Shown in pieces: positions 25,882 through 38,100 of a DNA stretch of 64,000 bases. Both the position numbers and the translations under genes were made by a program. This stretch comes from Nocardia albiluteola (GTDB lineage: Bacteria; Actinomycetota; Actinomycetes; Mycobacteriales; Mycobacteriaceae). The first letter of the stretch is position 1; each line of letters starts with the position of its first letter. The stretch lies in NCBI RefSeq assembly GCF_018860155.1, contig NZ_JAHKNI010000006.1, positions 487,533 to 551,532 of the forward strand. Direction: 5' to 3'. The notes under the pieces were generated by a model that saw only the letters and a list, made by a program, of their open reading frames with translations, was not told the origin of the DNA and searched no databases.

Positions 25882-26394
25882 CTACTCCGCGCGTCGCAGG
25901 GTGGCGGCGAGGTGGTGCTGCTCGAGCTGCCCCACCGCGGCCATCCGCAGCGAGTAGTCGATCGTGTCGCCGACCAGCCGGAAGCTGCGGCCCAGCGCGG
26001 TGACCAGCTTCGCAGTGCTGCTGCGGCCGATGTGGGTGGAGCCCATCTCCAGGCGCAGCCCGTCCTCGGCCAGCTCGATGGTGCCCTCGCAGATCTCGGT
26101 GATGCCGGTCGGGTGCGCGAGGATCAGCTCGATCCGGTCCGGGCCGGCGCAGCGCAGGTAGCCGGTCTCGGCGTGCAGCGAGCGGCCGTCGCCGGCGTGG
26201 CGGGTGCGCTGCCGGTAGGTCAGGAACGGGCGGCCGACATGACCGAAGTGAATCTCCTCGTCGTAGTCGAAGGATTCGATGGTCGGATACTCGCCGTGGC
26301 CGGAGCCGCGCCAGGTGCCCAGCAGCGGGGCCAGATGGGCGATGTCGGGGTGGGGCGTGACGGGAGATTGCGGTTCGAGCACGGCGGTCAGCAT
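25882..26394 (-). CDS. Nitrobindin / FABP-like beta-barrel haem protein
   Basis: A 170-residue ten-stranded barrel of the DUF1794/nitrobindin family. The diagnostic GTWRGSGHGEYPTI (GxWxGxG) is at residues ~26-39, and the C-terminal haem-ligand region (VGQLEQHHLAATLRR) contains the proximal His. Family members bind ferric haem and isomerise peroxynitrite to nitrate, protecting against nitrosative damage; mycobacterial and human forms are characterised. Full length for the family. It is a single gene between the PBP and the exporter, on the exporter strand but 487 bp downstream of the last permease start and 90 bp past its end. Confidence 0.88.
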   Translation of the reverse strand: MLTAVLEPQSPVTPHPDIAHLAPLLGTWRGSGHGEYPTIESFDYDEEIHFGHVGRPFLTYRQRTRHAGDGRSLHAETGYLRCAGPDRIELILAHPTGITEICEGTIELAEDGLRLEMGSTHIGRSSTAKLVTALGRSFRLVGDTIDYSLRMAAVGQLEQHHLAATLRRAE

Positions 26395-26484
26395 AGTGCG
26401 CCCGAGAGTGCCGGGTGCCTAGTCGATGCGCCGATTTGCGACAAGATGCGGAGGGGGCCTTGACAACGGCGGATCGTCCCGGGC

Positions 26485-27303
26485 TCACCGGCGGCTGGCC
26501 CGGCGGTAGCCGAAGGCCGCCGGGACCGCGAAGACCAGGATCAGGCCCAGCGACCACGCAACGGTGAGAGCGAGCGGGCGGGCGAGGGGACCGCCCAGCG
26601 ACAACGCCTTCATCGTGTCCACCGCCACGGACAGCGGCTGCTCGCGCACCACCGGCTGAATCCACCGCGGATAGGCGGCCAGGGGGACGAATCCGGTGGA
26701 GAAGAACATCAGCAGCGAGCTCAGCACCGCGATGCCCTCCACCAGGGTCGCCTTGGCGGTGAACACGGCCACCGCGGTCACCATCGTGGCCACCGCCAGC
26801 CCGAGCAGCACCGGGATCAGGACGAAGGCGGCCGCGGCGGCCGGACCCTGCTGGAACCGGAATCCGAGCAGCAGGCCGACCACCACGACCACCGCGGTTC
26901 CGGCCAGGATGCGGCACCCCTCGGCGAGCACCCGGGCGGCCAGGCCCGAGGCCCGATGCACCGGCAGCACCCAGAGGCGGGCCAGCAGGCCGGATTCGCG
27001 CTCGCGGCCCAGGATCACCCCGCTCGCCGCCGCCCCGGACAGGGCGCCGATGATCGCGACCATAGGCACCGACCCGTACAGGGCGCTGGTGCCGGAGAAG
27101 CGCTCGATCTGGCTGCCGACCACGATGTCGAGCATGACCAGCAGCAGCACCGGGAAGACCAGCGTCTCCACCAGCGTGACCGGGCTGCGGGACCAGCGCA
27201 GCAGCAGCCGCTGGGTCTGAACGACGGTGTGCCGCAGCAGCGCGGCGGCCGAGCCCTCGGGGTACCGGATCATCCCGGCTGTCTCCATCGGTGGCACGCT
27301 CAT
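26485..27303 (-). CDS. ABC-2 type permease (DrrC-like) of the NRPS locus
   Basis: A 272-residue ABC-2 permease with six predicted helices and the conserved arrangement seen in DrrB/DrrC: an RLLLRWSRSPVTLVETLVFPVLLLVM first block, GRERESGLLARLWVLPVHRASGL coupling helix, and MFFSTGFVPLAAYPRWIQPVVREQP before the last helix. It follows the other permease by 3 bp and completes a NRPS-ATPase-permease-permease operon, so it probably exports the peptide product. It shares long identical blocks with the permease at 42716-43522 across the locus, so the two are paralogues. Confidence 0.87.
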   Translation of the reverse strand: MSVPPMETAGMIRYPEGSAAALLRHTVVQTQRLLLRWSRSPVTLVETLVFPVLLLVMLDIVVGSQIERFSGTSALYGSVPMVAIIGALSGAAASGVILGRERESGLLARLWVLPVHRASGLAARVLAEGCRILAGTAVVVVVGLLLGFRFQQGPAAAAAFVLIPVLLGLAVATMVTAVAVFTAKATLVEGIAVLSSLLMFFSTGFVPLAAYPRWIQPVVREQPLSVAVDTMKALSLGGPLARPLALTVAWSLGLILVFAVPAAFGYRRASRR

Positions 27304-27306
27304 GTC

Positions 27307-28155
27307 TCACGCCCTCCGACTATTCAGCCGCACAGCGAAATACGCGCCCAACGCCAGACCGGCCACCAGCCATCCGAGGGTGGGGGCCAGCAGTGACCAG
27401 CTGATCGTGCCCGCATTGCCGCCGGTGTCCCCGGCGAGGGCGCGCAGCGCGACGGCGAACTGCGAGACCGGTTGATTCTGCACGAAGGGCCGAATCCAGT
27501 GCGGGAACTGGTATGCCGGGGCCAGCCCCGTGGAGAGCATGCCGAAGATCAACGGCGGCAGCACTAGGGCCTGGGTGGTCGCCTCCGGACTGCGGGCGGC
27601 GGTGCCGATCGCGTCCGCGCCCAGGGTCAGCATGGTCCCGAGTGCCAGTGACAGCAGCAGGAATCCGACGGTGTGGGCGGCGTCGAGGCGAAAGCGGAAT
27701 CCGATGAGGTAACCGCAGGCGACCGCCGCGGCCTCGGCGATGAGCAGCCGGACGATGTTGCCGGACATGCGCGATCCGAGCGGGACCAGCGGCGCGATCG
27801 GCATCGCCCCGAAGCGCCGGTCCAGGCCGGACACCGCGTCGGTGGCCGAGCGGAAGGCCGCGGAGATCGCGGTGAACTGCGCGCCCTGCAGGATCACCAG
27901 CGGCATGACGAATTGCGCGTAGCTGCTGAATCCCGTACCGGCGAAGGACATCACGCGGTTGAGCGGCACGTAGAACCCGGCGGTGAACGCGGCGGGCGCG
28001 AACACCGAACCCAAGACCTCGCCCGACCACAGGGCGGGCACGACCAGGCGCGCGGTGAGCACCCACCATTGCCGCAGCGTCGTCGCGGTCGTATGCCTGG
28101 GCGTGGTCCGGTCGGCGGTCCTCCGGTGGTCGAGAACCGTTGTGGCGGTGGTCAT
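27307..28155 (-). CDS. ABC-2 type permease (DrrB-like) of the NRPS locus
   Basis: A 282-residue permease. Markers are LRQWWVLTARLVVPALW, GFYVPLNRVMSFAGTG, SYAQFVMPLVILQ, DRRFGAMPIAPLVPL (coupling helix) and AARSPEATTQALVLPPLIFGMLSTGLAPAYQFP. It overlaps the ATPase stop by 4 bp (ATGA) and precedes the second permease by 3 bp, so the two form a heterodimeric transmembrane part for the DrrA-like ATPase. It is clearly paralogous to the permease at 41850-42719, which has the same blocks in the same order. Confidence 0.87.
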   Translation of the reverse strand: MTTATTVLDHRRTADRTTPRHTTATTLRQWWVLTARLVVPALWSGEVLGSVFAPAAFTAGFYVPLNRVMSFAGTGFSSYAQFVMPLVILQGAQFTAISAAFRSATDAVSGLDRRFGAMPIAPLVPLGSRMSGNIVRLLIAEAAAVACGYLIGFRFRLDAAHTVGFLLLSLALGTMLTLGADAIGTAARSPEATTQALVLPPLIFGMLSTGLAPAYQFPHWIRPFVQNQPVSQFAVALRALAGDTGGNAGTISWSLLAPTLGWLVAGLALGAYFAVRLNSRRA

Positions 28156-29141
28156 GCGGGCACCTCGGCGGCGTCGCGGACCGAGGCCGGCCGGGTGTCC
28201 GCGGTGGCCGCGGTGAGGCGCAGGAAGACCTCGTCGAGCGAGGGGCGGCGCAGCGCGATGTCCAGCAGCTCGATCTCGGAGCCTGCGAGCCGGTGCAGTA
28301 CCCGGGTCAGCGTCCGGGCGCCGTCGGGCGCGGGTATCGAGATGCGACCCGCGGTGGGCAGCAGCGCACAGTGATTCGGGATCAGGTCGCCCAGGAGCCG
28401 GGCCATCGCCGGCAGGTCCTGCGCGTTCAGCGGCACCACCTCGCAGTAGCTGCCGCCCGTCCGGGATTTCAGCTCGTCGGGGGTGCCCTCGGCGATGACC
28501 CTGCCGTGGTCGACGACGATGATCCGATCACACAGCGCGTCGGCCTCCTCGAGATATTGCGTGGTGAGCAGCGTGGTGATGTGGTGCGCGCGGAATTCCG
28601 AGACCAGTTCCCACACCCCCTGCCGGCTGCGGGGATCCAGGCCCGTGGTGGGCTCGTCCAGGAAGACCACCCGGGGTCGCACCACCAGGCCGCAGGCTAT
28701 GTCGATGCGGCGGCGCATCCCGCCCGAATACGTGCCGACCCGGCGGCGGGCCGCGGCCTCCAGCCCGAATTCGGCGATCAGCTCGTCGGCGCGGGCGCGG
28801 GCCTCGCGCTTGCGCAGACCCATCAGGCGGCCGAACAGCACGAGATTCTCCAGGCCGGTGAGCATCTCGTCGAGCGCGGCGAATTGGCCCGTCAGCATGA
28901 TGCACCGGCGCACGGCGGCCGGGTCGGCGACGACATCGTGCCCGGCCACCGTCGCCCGGCCGCGGTCGGGCGCGATCAGGGTGGACAGGATGTTCACGAT
29001 GGTCGTCTTGCCCGCGCCGTTGGGACCGAGGATGCCCAGCACCTCGCCCGGCGCGGCCCGGAAGTCGATGCCGCGCAGCGCGTTCACCGCGCCGAAGGAC
29101 TTCGCCACTCCCTCTACAACCACTCCGTCAACGGAATTCAC
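28152..29141 (-). CDS. DrrA-like ABC exporter ATPase
   Basis: A 329-residue ATPase of the daunorubicin-resistance class. Walker A is GPNGAGKTT (near residue 39), the Q-loop follows GQFAALDEM, the signature is YSGGMRRR, Walker B is VVFLDEPTTGLDP, and the H-loop is in TTQYLEEADAL. The C-terminal ~80 residues are the DrrA-specific extension. GTG 29141 overlaps the NRPS stop codon (TAGTG), indicating translational coupling. It is the only ATPase near two permease pairs, so it may power both. Function inferred: export of, and self-protection against, the NRPS product. Confidence 0.9.
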   Translation of the reverse strand: MNSVDGVVVEGVAKSFGAVNALRGIDFRAAPGEVLGILGPNGAGKTTIVNILSTLIAPDRGRATVAGHDVVADPAAVRRCIMLTGQFAALDEMLTGLENLVLFGRLMGLRKREARARADELIAEFGLEAAARRRVGTYSGGMRRRIDIACGLVVRPRVVFLDEPTTGLDPRSRQGVWELVSEFRAHHITTLLTTQYLEEADALCDRIIVVDHGRVIAEGTPDELKSRTGGSYCEVVPLNAQDLPAMARLLGDLIPNHCALLPTAGRISIPAPDGARTLTRVLHRLAGSEIELLDIALRRPSLDEVFLRLTAATADTRPASVRDAAEVPA

Positions 29142-32100
29142 TACGGTGCCTCCAGATACTCGTCCACTACTCGGGCAATTCGGGGTAATACGTGTGGCGC
29201 GGTCATCGCGTCATGGGCGGCGTCGATGTCGTGGGCGGCGATGGCGCCGCGCACGTAGGGGCGCCAGCCCTCGGGGCCGGTCAGGTCCGATCGACCCACG
29301 GTCGCGGTGAAATACAGCAGGTCACCGCCGAATACCGGGCGGCGATAGCCGCGGCGCATGCGAGCCGATGCGTTGTAGGAGGCGGTGATTCGCTCCAGCG
29401 TCAGTGCATCGAGCACCGCGGTGCCGAACCGCTCGGCCAGCAGCCGCGCCACCTCCTCGGCGCTCGCCTCCGGCGGCATCGCGGGCAGGCCGAACGGCGC
29501 GCCGAAGGTGTTCACGAGCGCGCCGACGCCGAACTGCTCGACCGCCTCGTCCCCGAGGTCCGCGGTATCGGAGTCGAGCAGGGCCACCAGACCCACTGCG
29601 GCGCCCTCGCTTTCCAATCGGGCCGCGAGGGCGTGGGCGATGACGCCGCCCAGTGACCAGCCCAGCAGGTGGTACGGCCCCTCGGGCTGGATCCGCCGGA
29701 TCTCGCGCAGATAGCGGTCGGCGAGCTCGTCCACGCTCGCCGGGGCCGCCTGCCCGCTCAGCTCGGGCGCCTGCAGGCCGTAGACGGGCCGTCCAGGGCG
29801 CAGCAGTTCCGCGAGACCCAGGTAGGGCCAGGCGATTCCGGAGGCGGGATGGATGCAGAACAACGCCGGGCGTTCGCCGGTCGTGCGAATCGGCAGCACC
29901 ACCTCCAGCCCCAGGGCGGCGGGCGTGAGATCCGGTGCGGCCGTGGCGCCGGGCGAATCCGCGGCGGCGGCCAGCGCGGCGACCGTGCGGTGCTCGAAGA
30001 CCTGCAGCGGGGTCAGGGCCAGGCCCCGCTCCCGTGCCCGGGACACCAGATGGACCGCGGCAATGCTGTCACCACCCAGCGCGAAGAACGAATCCCGGAC
30101 CCCGACCCTGTCGCGGCCGAGCAGGTCGGCCGCGATCTCGCAGAGCAGGTGCTCGGTGGGGGTCGCCGGGGCCTGGTATTCGGTTGCCGCATCCGCGAAT
30201 TCCGGTTCCGGCAGGGCCGCGCGGTCGAGCTTGCCGACCGCGTTCACCGGCAGTCGATCCAGGATGACGAATGCGGAGGGGACCGCCGAGGCGGGCAGGA
30301 CGCTCTCGGCATGCGTGCGCAGCGCATCCGCGTCCAGCGTGGAGATGGCGTGTTCCGTACTGTCGGCGCCGCGACCGGGTGTCACGTACGCCGCGAGGGC
30401 GGTCGTTCCACCGGGTGCGCGGATGCCGATGGTGACGGCCTGGCCGACGCCCGGAAAACGCGACAGGGCCGCGTCGACCTCGCCCAGTTCGATGCGCTGG
30501 CCGCGCACCTTCACCTGGAAATCGGTGCGTCCCAGGTATTCCAGCCGGGGTGCATCCGGACTTCCGGTCCACCGCACCAGGTCTCCGGTGCGGTACAGGC
30601 GATCGCCGGGCGCCCCGTACGGATCGGGCACGAAGCGGGCCGCGGTCAGGTCCGGGCGGCGGTGGTATCCCCGGGCCAGGCCGGATCCGCCGAGATAGAG
30701 CTCACCCGCGACGCCCGGGGGGACCGGGCGCAGGCGTGCATCCAGGACCAGCGTCGCGGTGCCGTCGCGGGGACCGCCGATGGTGATCGGCTCGCCCGGG
30801 ACCAACGGCGAACTCGTTGCCCAGGTGGTGAATTCGGTCGGGCCGTAGACATTGGTCATCGTGCGCCCGGGAGCCCAGGCTCGCACGAGTTCGACCCCGG
30901 GGGCCTCGCCGCCGGTGCCGAGCCTGCGCAGACTCGGCACGGCCGCGGGGTCCATCGTGCCCAGGACCGAGGGCGTCAGGGCGGCATGGGTGACGCGCTC
31001 GGAGGTCATAAGATCGGTCAGGGGGGACCCGCCGTAGACCTCCGGCGGCGCGACCACGGCGACCGCGCCGGCCGCGAACGCCATCAGCGCCTCGAACACC
31101 GAGGCGTCGAAGCTGGGCGAGGCGGCGAGCAGCACCCGTGAGGTGCGGTCCAGGCTCAGCCGATCAGACAGTGCCGCAACGAGATCGCCGATGCCACGAT
31201 GGGTGACGACGACGCCCTTGGGACGTCCGGTCGAGCCCGAGGTGTAAATGACCCATGCCGGATTGTCCAGGTGGACGGAGGTGGCGTCGGTGACCACCTC
31301 GGTTCCGGGCGCTGCGGATTCGTTCGGGACCATCCAGGATGTGGTGTCCGGCAGCCGGTTTCGAAGAGTGTGGGTCGTGACTCCGAGCGCTGCCCCCGAG
31401 TCGGTCAGCATCTGGTCGATGCGCTCGCGCGGATAGTTCGGGTCGACCGGCACGAAGGCGGCTCCGGACCTGGCGGCCGCCCAGACGGCGGTCAGCAGTT
31501 CGATGCCGCGCGGGAGTGCCAGGGCGATGATGGTTTCCGGTCCCGCACCGGCCCGGACGAATTCCCGGGCCAGGTTCGCGGAGCTGCGGTCCAGCTCCCG
31601 GTAGGTGAGGGTGCGGTCGCCGGAGACGATCGCCGGGCGGTCGGGATGGGACGCCGCGGTCGCCTCGAACAGTTCGGCGAGCGTGATCTCGCGGCGTGCC
31701 GGGGCAGTGGTCGGCATGCCGCGCACGGGAACCAGTGCCGCCCACTCGGATTCCGCGAGCACATCGAGCTCGGCGACGGGCCGGTCGGGGGTGGCCAGTG
31801 CCGCATCGAGCAGGCGCCGCAGGCGGGTCGCGAGGTCGGCCGCGGAATCCGGGTCGAAGAGATCGGTGGCGTAGGTCAGCGTGGCGTGAATGCCCGCGGG
31901 TGTTGTGCCCGAGAGGCGTTCGCGCAGATCGAAACTCAGGTCGAACTGCGCGGCCGCGCGCTCGAACGGCTCCGGCTCGACCCGCAGCCCCGGCAGCTCC
32001 AGCGCCGGTTCGGTGAAGTTCTGCAGCGACAGCATGACCTGGAACACCGGATGGTGTGCGGCCGACCGCGGTGGGTCCAGCACCTGCACCAGGCGTTCGA

Positions 32101-35100
32101 ACGGCACGTCCGCGTGGGCGAAGGCATCCAGGTCGCCCTCGCGGACCTCGGAAACCAGCTGCGCGAAACCAGAATTCGGATCGATGGTGGTGCGCAGTGC
32201 GAGGGTGTTGACGAACATGCCGACCAGGCCGTCGAGCGCCGGGTCGCCGCGCCCCGCGACGACGGTGCCGATGACCACATCATCCGTGCCCGAGAGACGG
32301 GCCAGGAGCGTGGCCAGTGCGGCGTGCAGCACCATGAACAGGCTCGCGCCCGTCGCGGCAGCGAGGTCGAGGAGCCCGGTGTGCAGCTCGGGATCGATGA
32401 GGAATTCCAGTTCCGCGCTGCGAAAGGACTGCCGTGCGGGGCGGGGCCGGTCCATCGGCAGGTCGAGCACGGCGGGAGCCGCGCTCAGTCGCTCGTGCCA
32501 GAAGCGAATCTGCCTGGCCACCAGGGATTCCGGATCGGATTCCGCGCCGAGTGCATCGCGATGCCACAGCGCGTAGTCGGCATACTGCACCGGAAGCGCG
32601 GGAAGGGCCGTCTCGGTCGTGCCGCCGTGTGCGCGTGCGGCGTAGGCGGTCACCAGGTCGGCGGCCAGCGGCGCCATCGACGTTCCGTCGGCGGCGATGT
32701 GATGCACGACCAGGACCACCATGTGGACGCCGGACGCCAGCCGGAACAGCGCGATCCGCAGCGGTATCTCGGTGGTCAGATCGAATCCGCCGGACGCTGT
32801 CTCCGAGATCAGATCCCGCAGCGCCGCCCCCGTTTCGGCGGGTGTGATCCGGACGGGCGGCGTCGATCCCTCGGCATCCAGCACCACCTGACGCGGCCCC
32901 TGCTCGTCGTCCGGGTACATCGTGCGCAGGATCTCGTGCCGCGCAACCACATCGCCGACGGCCGCTCGCAGCGCGGCGACGTCGAGGTCGCCGGTGATCC
33001 GCAGCGCGGCAACAATGTTGTAGGCGTCCGAGGCGGTATCGAGCCGATTGAGCACCCACATGCGCTGCTGCGCCGGTGCGAGCGGAATACGATCCGGGCG
33101 CGGGCGCGGGGTCAGGGCGATGGCCCGCGTCGATGTCGGTTCGAGCCGCGCCGCCAGCAGCGCCACGGTCGGCGCCTCGAACAGATCACGCAGTGTGATC
33201 GCCGTGCCCAGGGTCGAATTCGCCCGGGCGACCACCCTGGTGGCGCTGAGCGAGTCCCCGCCGAGTTCGAAGAACGAGCGGTCGATGCCGATCCGGTCGA
33301 GCTCGAGCACCGCGGCGAACACCTCGGCGAGGGTGCGCTCGGCCTCGGTCCGAGGCGCCAGGTACGGGCGTTCCGAGTCCGTGAAATCCGGTGCGGGCAG
33401 GGCATTGCGGTCGAGCTTGCCGACCGGGGTGAGCGGCACCTCGTCCAGCGCCACGACCGCGGCGGGCACCATGTGGCCCGGCAACGCCGCCGCGGCCCGG
33501 GCACGCAGCCCCTCGACGTCGATCCGATGTCCCAGGGCGGCAACGACATACGACACCAGCACCGTCGCGCCGGCCGGGCCGGGCGCACCGATGGTGGCCG
33601 CGTAGCCGACCTCCGGCTCGCGCATCAGCACCGCGTCGATCTCGCCCAACTCGATGCGCAGGCCGCGGATCTTCACCTGGAAGTCGCTGCGCCCCAGGTA
33701 TTCCAGCGTGAGACCCGTCCCGTGTGGCCGCCGGTCCTCGACCCAGTGCACCAGGTCTCCGGTGCGGTACATGCGGGCGCCGGGTTCGCCGAACGGATCG
33801 GCGACGAAACGTTCCGCGGTGAGCGCGAACCGGTGGAAGTAACCGCGCGCCAACGCCGGTCCCGCCAGGTACAGCTCCCCGGCGACGCCGGGCGGGACGG
33901 GTCGCAGCCAGGTGTCCAGCACCACGGCCCGCGCACCCCGGATCGGTGTGCCGATCGTGATCGGGCTCCCGGGCGTGAGCCGCGCGGGGCCCGTGGCCCA
34001 GATGCTGAATTCGGTGGGGCCGTACAGGTTCAACATCCGTCGTCCCGGCGCCCAGGCGGCGACGACCTCGGGGCCGACCGGTTCACCCGCGACGGCCAGC
34101 ACGTCCAGCTCGCCCAGGTCGTGCGGATCCATGGTCGCGAGCACGGACGGCGTGATCACCGCATGGGTCACCCGCTCGGCGCGCAGCAGGTCCTCGAGCT
34201 CGCCGCCCCCGTACACCTGCGCGGGGGACAGCACCAGGCACGCGCCCGCCGCGTGCGCGGCGAGCAGCTCGAAGACCGAGGCGTCGAAACTCGGCGAAGC
34301 GACCTGCAGGACCCGTGCTCCGGGCCCGACGCCCATCGAATCGCGCTGGGCAACCACGAGATTCGCCAGGCCGCGATGGGTTACCTGCACCGCCTTGGGC
34401 TTGCCGGTGGAGCCGGAGGTGTAGATCAGGTAGGCGGTCTGGTCCATGGCGACCGGTATGCCGCGTTCGGCATCGGTGATCGGCTCCTGTGACACGGTCA
34501 GTGCGTGGCGCAGCGTGTTGAGGTCGTCCAGGAGCAGCCAGTCGATGCTGCCGGGCAGCGTTTCGCCCACCGCACACACCGTCAGGCCGATCGGGGCGCG
34601 GGAATCGGTGAGAATGTGCTCGATGCGCTCGACCGGATAGCTGGGATCCAGCGGCAGGAACGCCGCGCCGGTCTTCGCCAGCGCCCACACCGCGACCACC
34701 GATTCCACCGATCGCGTGAGCGCGACGACGACGAAGACCTCCGGCCCCACGCCGCGGCCCAGCAGTACCCGGGCGAAACGGTTGGACCACGCGTCGAGCT
34801 CGCGGTACGTCATGGAGCGGCCGTCGGCGGCGACCGCGATCGCGTCCGGGGCGATGGCCGCGCCGGCCGCGAGAATGTCCGGCAGCGACTGCGGCACAGC
34901 GGAATCTGGAATTGCTGCCACGGGGGCCGGGCGCCGGGCGCCGTTGGCGGAGGGCGAGGCACCGCGAACCGGCAGCAGGGTGGCGCGTTCGGACTCGGTG
35001 CAGTGCTGCAGCGCCGCAACCCGGCGGTGCGGGTCCGCGGCGATCTGCCCCAGCAGCGAGACGAAGCGTTCCAGCAGCGACCGGGCCGTCGTGGTATCCA

Positions 35101-38100
35101 GGTGGCCCGACAGGTATTTCACGCAGATCCGGAGCCGATCGCCGTCATCGTCGCGCAGCGGGAGCACCATGAGATTCAGTGGGTACGGTGTCGCGTCGGT
35201 GCCGGACACGTCCATGATGCGCAACCCCGCCAGGTCGAACGCCTGTGAGAGGGCCGCACGATCGAGCGGATACGACTCGAAAACGACCAGGGTGTCGAAT
35301 AATTCGGGCATCCCGACCGTGCGGTGGATCGCGGACAGGCCGATGTGCTGATGGTCCAGCAGCCGCGCCTGTTCGGCGTGCATGCGGGTGAGCAGCGCAC
35401 CGACCCGTTCGCCGGGGTCGAGGCGCACGCGCACGGGCACCGTGTTGATGAACAACCCCACCATGTCCTGAACGCCGGGCAGCTGCGGCGGCCGCCCGGA
35501 CACGGTGCCGCCGAAGACCACATCGGTGCGGCCGGTGACCATGGCCAGCACCAGCGCCCAGGCCGCCTGGATCGCCGTGTTGACGGTCGACTCGGCGCTG
35601 CGCACGGCGTCCCCGAGCGCGGCGACCGCGGTGGCGGGCAGATCCACCGACACCGTTTCCGCGGCGCCGGGCGCGCGCCCGGCGGTGGCGGGCAGCGCCC
35701 GGGTCGGTGCGTCGATGCCCGCGAGCGAATCGCTCCACGCGGCAAGCGATCCGGCTTCGTCCCGCTCGGCCAGCCAGGACAGGTAGCCGCGATAGGATGC
35801 GGCGGGTGGCAGCGCGGCGCCCACGTAACCGGCGAGCAGTTCGCGCACCAGCACCGGGGTCGACCAGCCGTCGAGCACCAGGTGATGGTTTGTCATCAGC
35901 ACTGTGACCGTGTCGTGGGCGGTGCGCAGGAGGGTGAAGCGCAGCAGCGGCGCGCGGGTCGTGTCGAAGGCGGTCGCCGCATCGCGGGCCACCACCCGGT
36001 CGAGTGATTCCGCGCCGGGCTCGGTGAGATCCAATTCCCGCCAGGGGAGTTCGGCGGTCGCGACGACCAGCTGGCGCGGGCCGTCCACGCCGTCGGCGAA
36101 GGCGGATCTGAGGATGTCGTGGCGGTCGACGAGCGCCTGCGCTGCCGCCCGCAGCCGGGCCGAATCGATGCCGCCGCCGAGGTCGAGGCGGGTCTGCACG
36201 ACGTAGTCGTCGGCCGCCGATTCCGAGGCGGCGTCGTAGCGGGCATGGAAGAGCATGCCCTGCTGCAGCGGTGAGAGTGGGCGGACGTCGACGAGATCGG
36301 GATATTCCCGGGCCCACCGGTCCAGTTCGGGCCGGGTGAGCCGGACCAGATCGAAATCCGACGGGGTGTGCGCCCCGGCGCCGTCGCTGAGCGCGTGTGC
36401 GGCAAGGGAATCCAGGGCGTCCGCCCACAGCTTCGCGAAGGCGAGGACCTCGTGTTCACACAGGATCTGCGAGGCGTAGGCCCATGTCACCTCGAGGCCG
36501 GAGTCGCCCATGAGCGCGTTCCCGTCGAGGGCGGCGGCCAGCGGTGCACGGTCGTCCTGGGTGGCCTCGAAACGGCGTGGCAACCAGGGCATGTCGCCGG
36601 TTGCGGCGCGGCCGAGATAGTTGAAGCTCAGCAGCGGATCGGGACGACTCGCGAGCTCCGGGGCGGTGTCCGGGTTCAGTTGGCGCAGCAGCCCGAATCC
36701 GATGCCCTTGTCCGGCACGGCGCGCAGCTGTTCCTTGACCGCTTCGATCGCGGCCCCGGCGGCCGGGCCACCCGCGTAGGCGTCGTCGAGATCGATGCCG
36801 GTCACGTCCAGCGCCACCGGATGGACACTGGTGAACCACCCGACGGTGCGGGCGATGTCGGCGCCGGGCAGCAGCGACTCCTCGCGGCCGTGCCCCTCGA
36901 GCGTGAGCAACGTGGTGGTGGTCTCGCGCCAGCGCGCCACCGCGAGAGCCAGAGCGGTGAGCAATGCGACCTCGGGGCCGCAGTGGAACCGGTCCGGAAT
37001 CACCTCCAATGCCGTGGCGGCGACGTCGGGCGCGATGGTCGTCCGTACTCGCCGCATCGTGGCGGCAACGTCCAGCGCCGGGTCCAGCGTGCCGGGCAGC
37101 GGATCGGCCGTTGCGAGAACCCCACGCCAGTAGGGCATTTCGCTGACTCGGGCCCGCGCCTCGGCGCGCTGGCCGTGCGCCCACCGGCGGAAGGAGGTGC
37201 CGACCGGCCGCAGTTCCGCACCGGCGGCCGCCGTGGCGAGATCGGGCAGCAGGATGCGCCAAGAGACGCCGTCGACCACCAGGTGGTGCAGCACCAGCCA
37301 CAACTGCGGCGCTGTCTCGGACTTCGCGTCTGTGGACCCGGCGATCAGCACGAAGCGCGCGACGACACCGATGGTCGGATCCAGGCCGTCGGCGGCGCGA
37401 TGGAGCGCGGTCTCGACGTTGTCGGGGTCTGTTCCGGATACGACCTCGAGCAGATTTGCCGAATTGATCGAACCGCATTCGCCGACAACCCATTCCCAGC
37501 CTTTGCCGTCGTTGCGCAACGTGCTCCGCAGGATGTCGTGGTGGTCCACGAGCTTCTGCAGGGCGGCGACCACCTCGACGGGATCGAGATCGTGTGGCAG
37601 CCCGATCAGCGCGGCCTGAGCAAAACGTCGCCAGCTGAAGCCGGATTCGGCCGAGTCGATGCCGGAACCGGACGGGGTGGAACCGGGTTCGACGGGGCTG
37701 ACGGCGGAATGACCACGGGCCGAGCCGGATTCCAGCATGGCCTGCACGATCGGAGTGATCTCGATCGGACCCAGCCCGCCGCCGGGCAGTTCCGGCACCG
37801 CCGGCGTCTCGGTATCGGTGGCGATCGCGGCGAGGGCCGCGACCGTCTTGTACTCGAACACCTCTCGCGCGCCGAATCCGAGTCCGGCCGCCCGCGCTCG
37901 GGAGACCAGCTGCAGGGCAATGATGCTGTCGCCGCCCAGGGCGAAGAAGTTGTCGTCGACGCCGAGCGACTCCAGGCCCAGCACCTCGGCGAACAGCTCG
38001 GACAGCAGCCGCTCCCGGTCCGTGGTCGGCGGCCGCCCGGCACCGGTCGCGGCGCCGAAATCGGGGTCGGGTAGCGCGCGTCGGTCGAGCTTGCCCGCGG

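Noticed and set aside
31199..34492. Long plus-strand open frame (1097 codons) opposite the NRPS
   Set aside because: Antisense shadow of high-GC coding DNA; no family motifs and the minus-strand NRPS explains the sequence fully.
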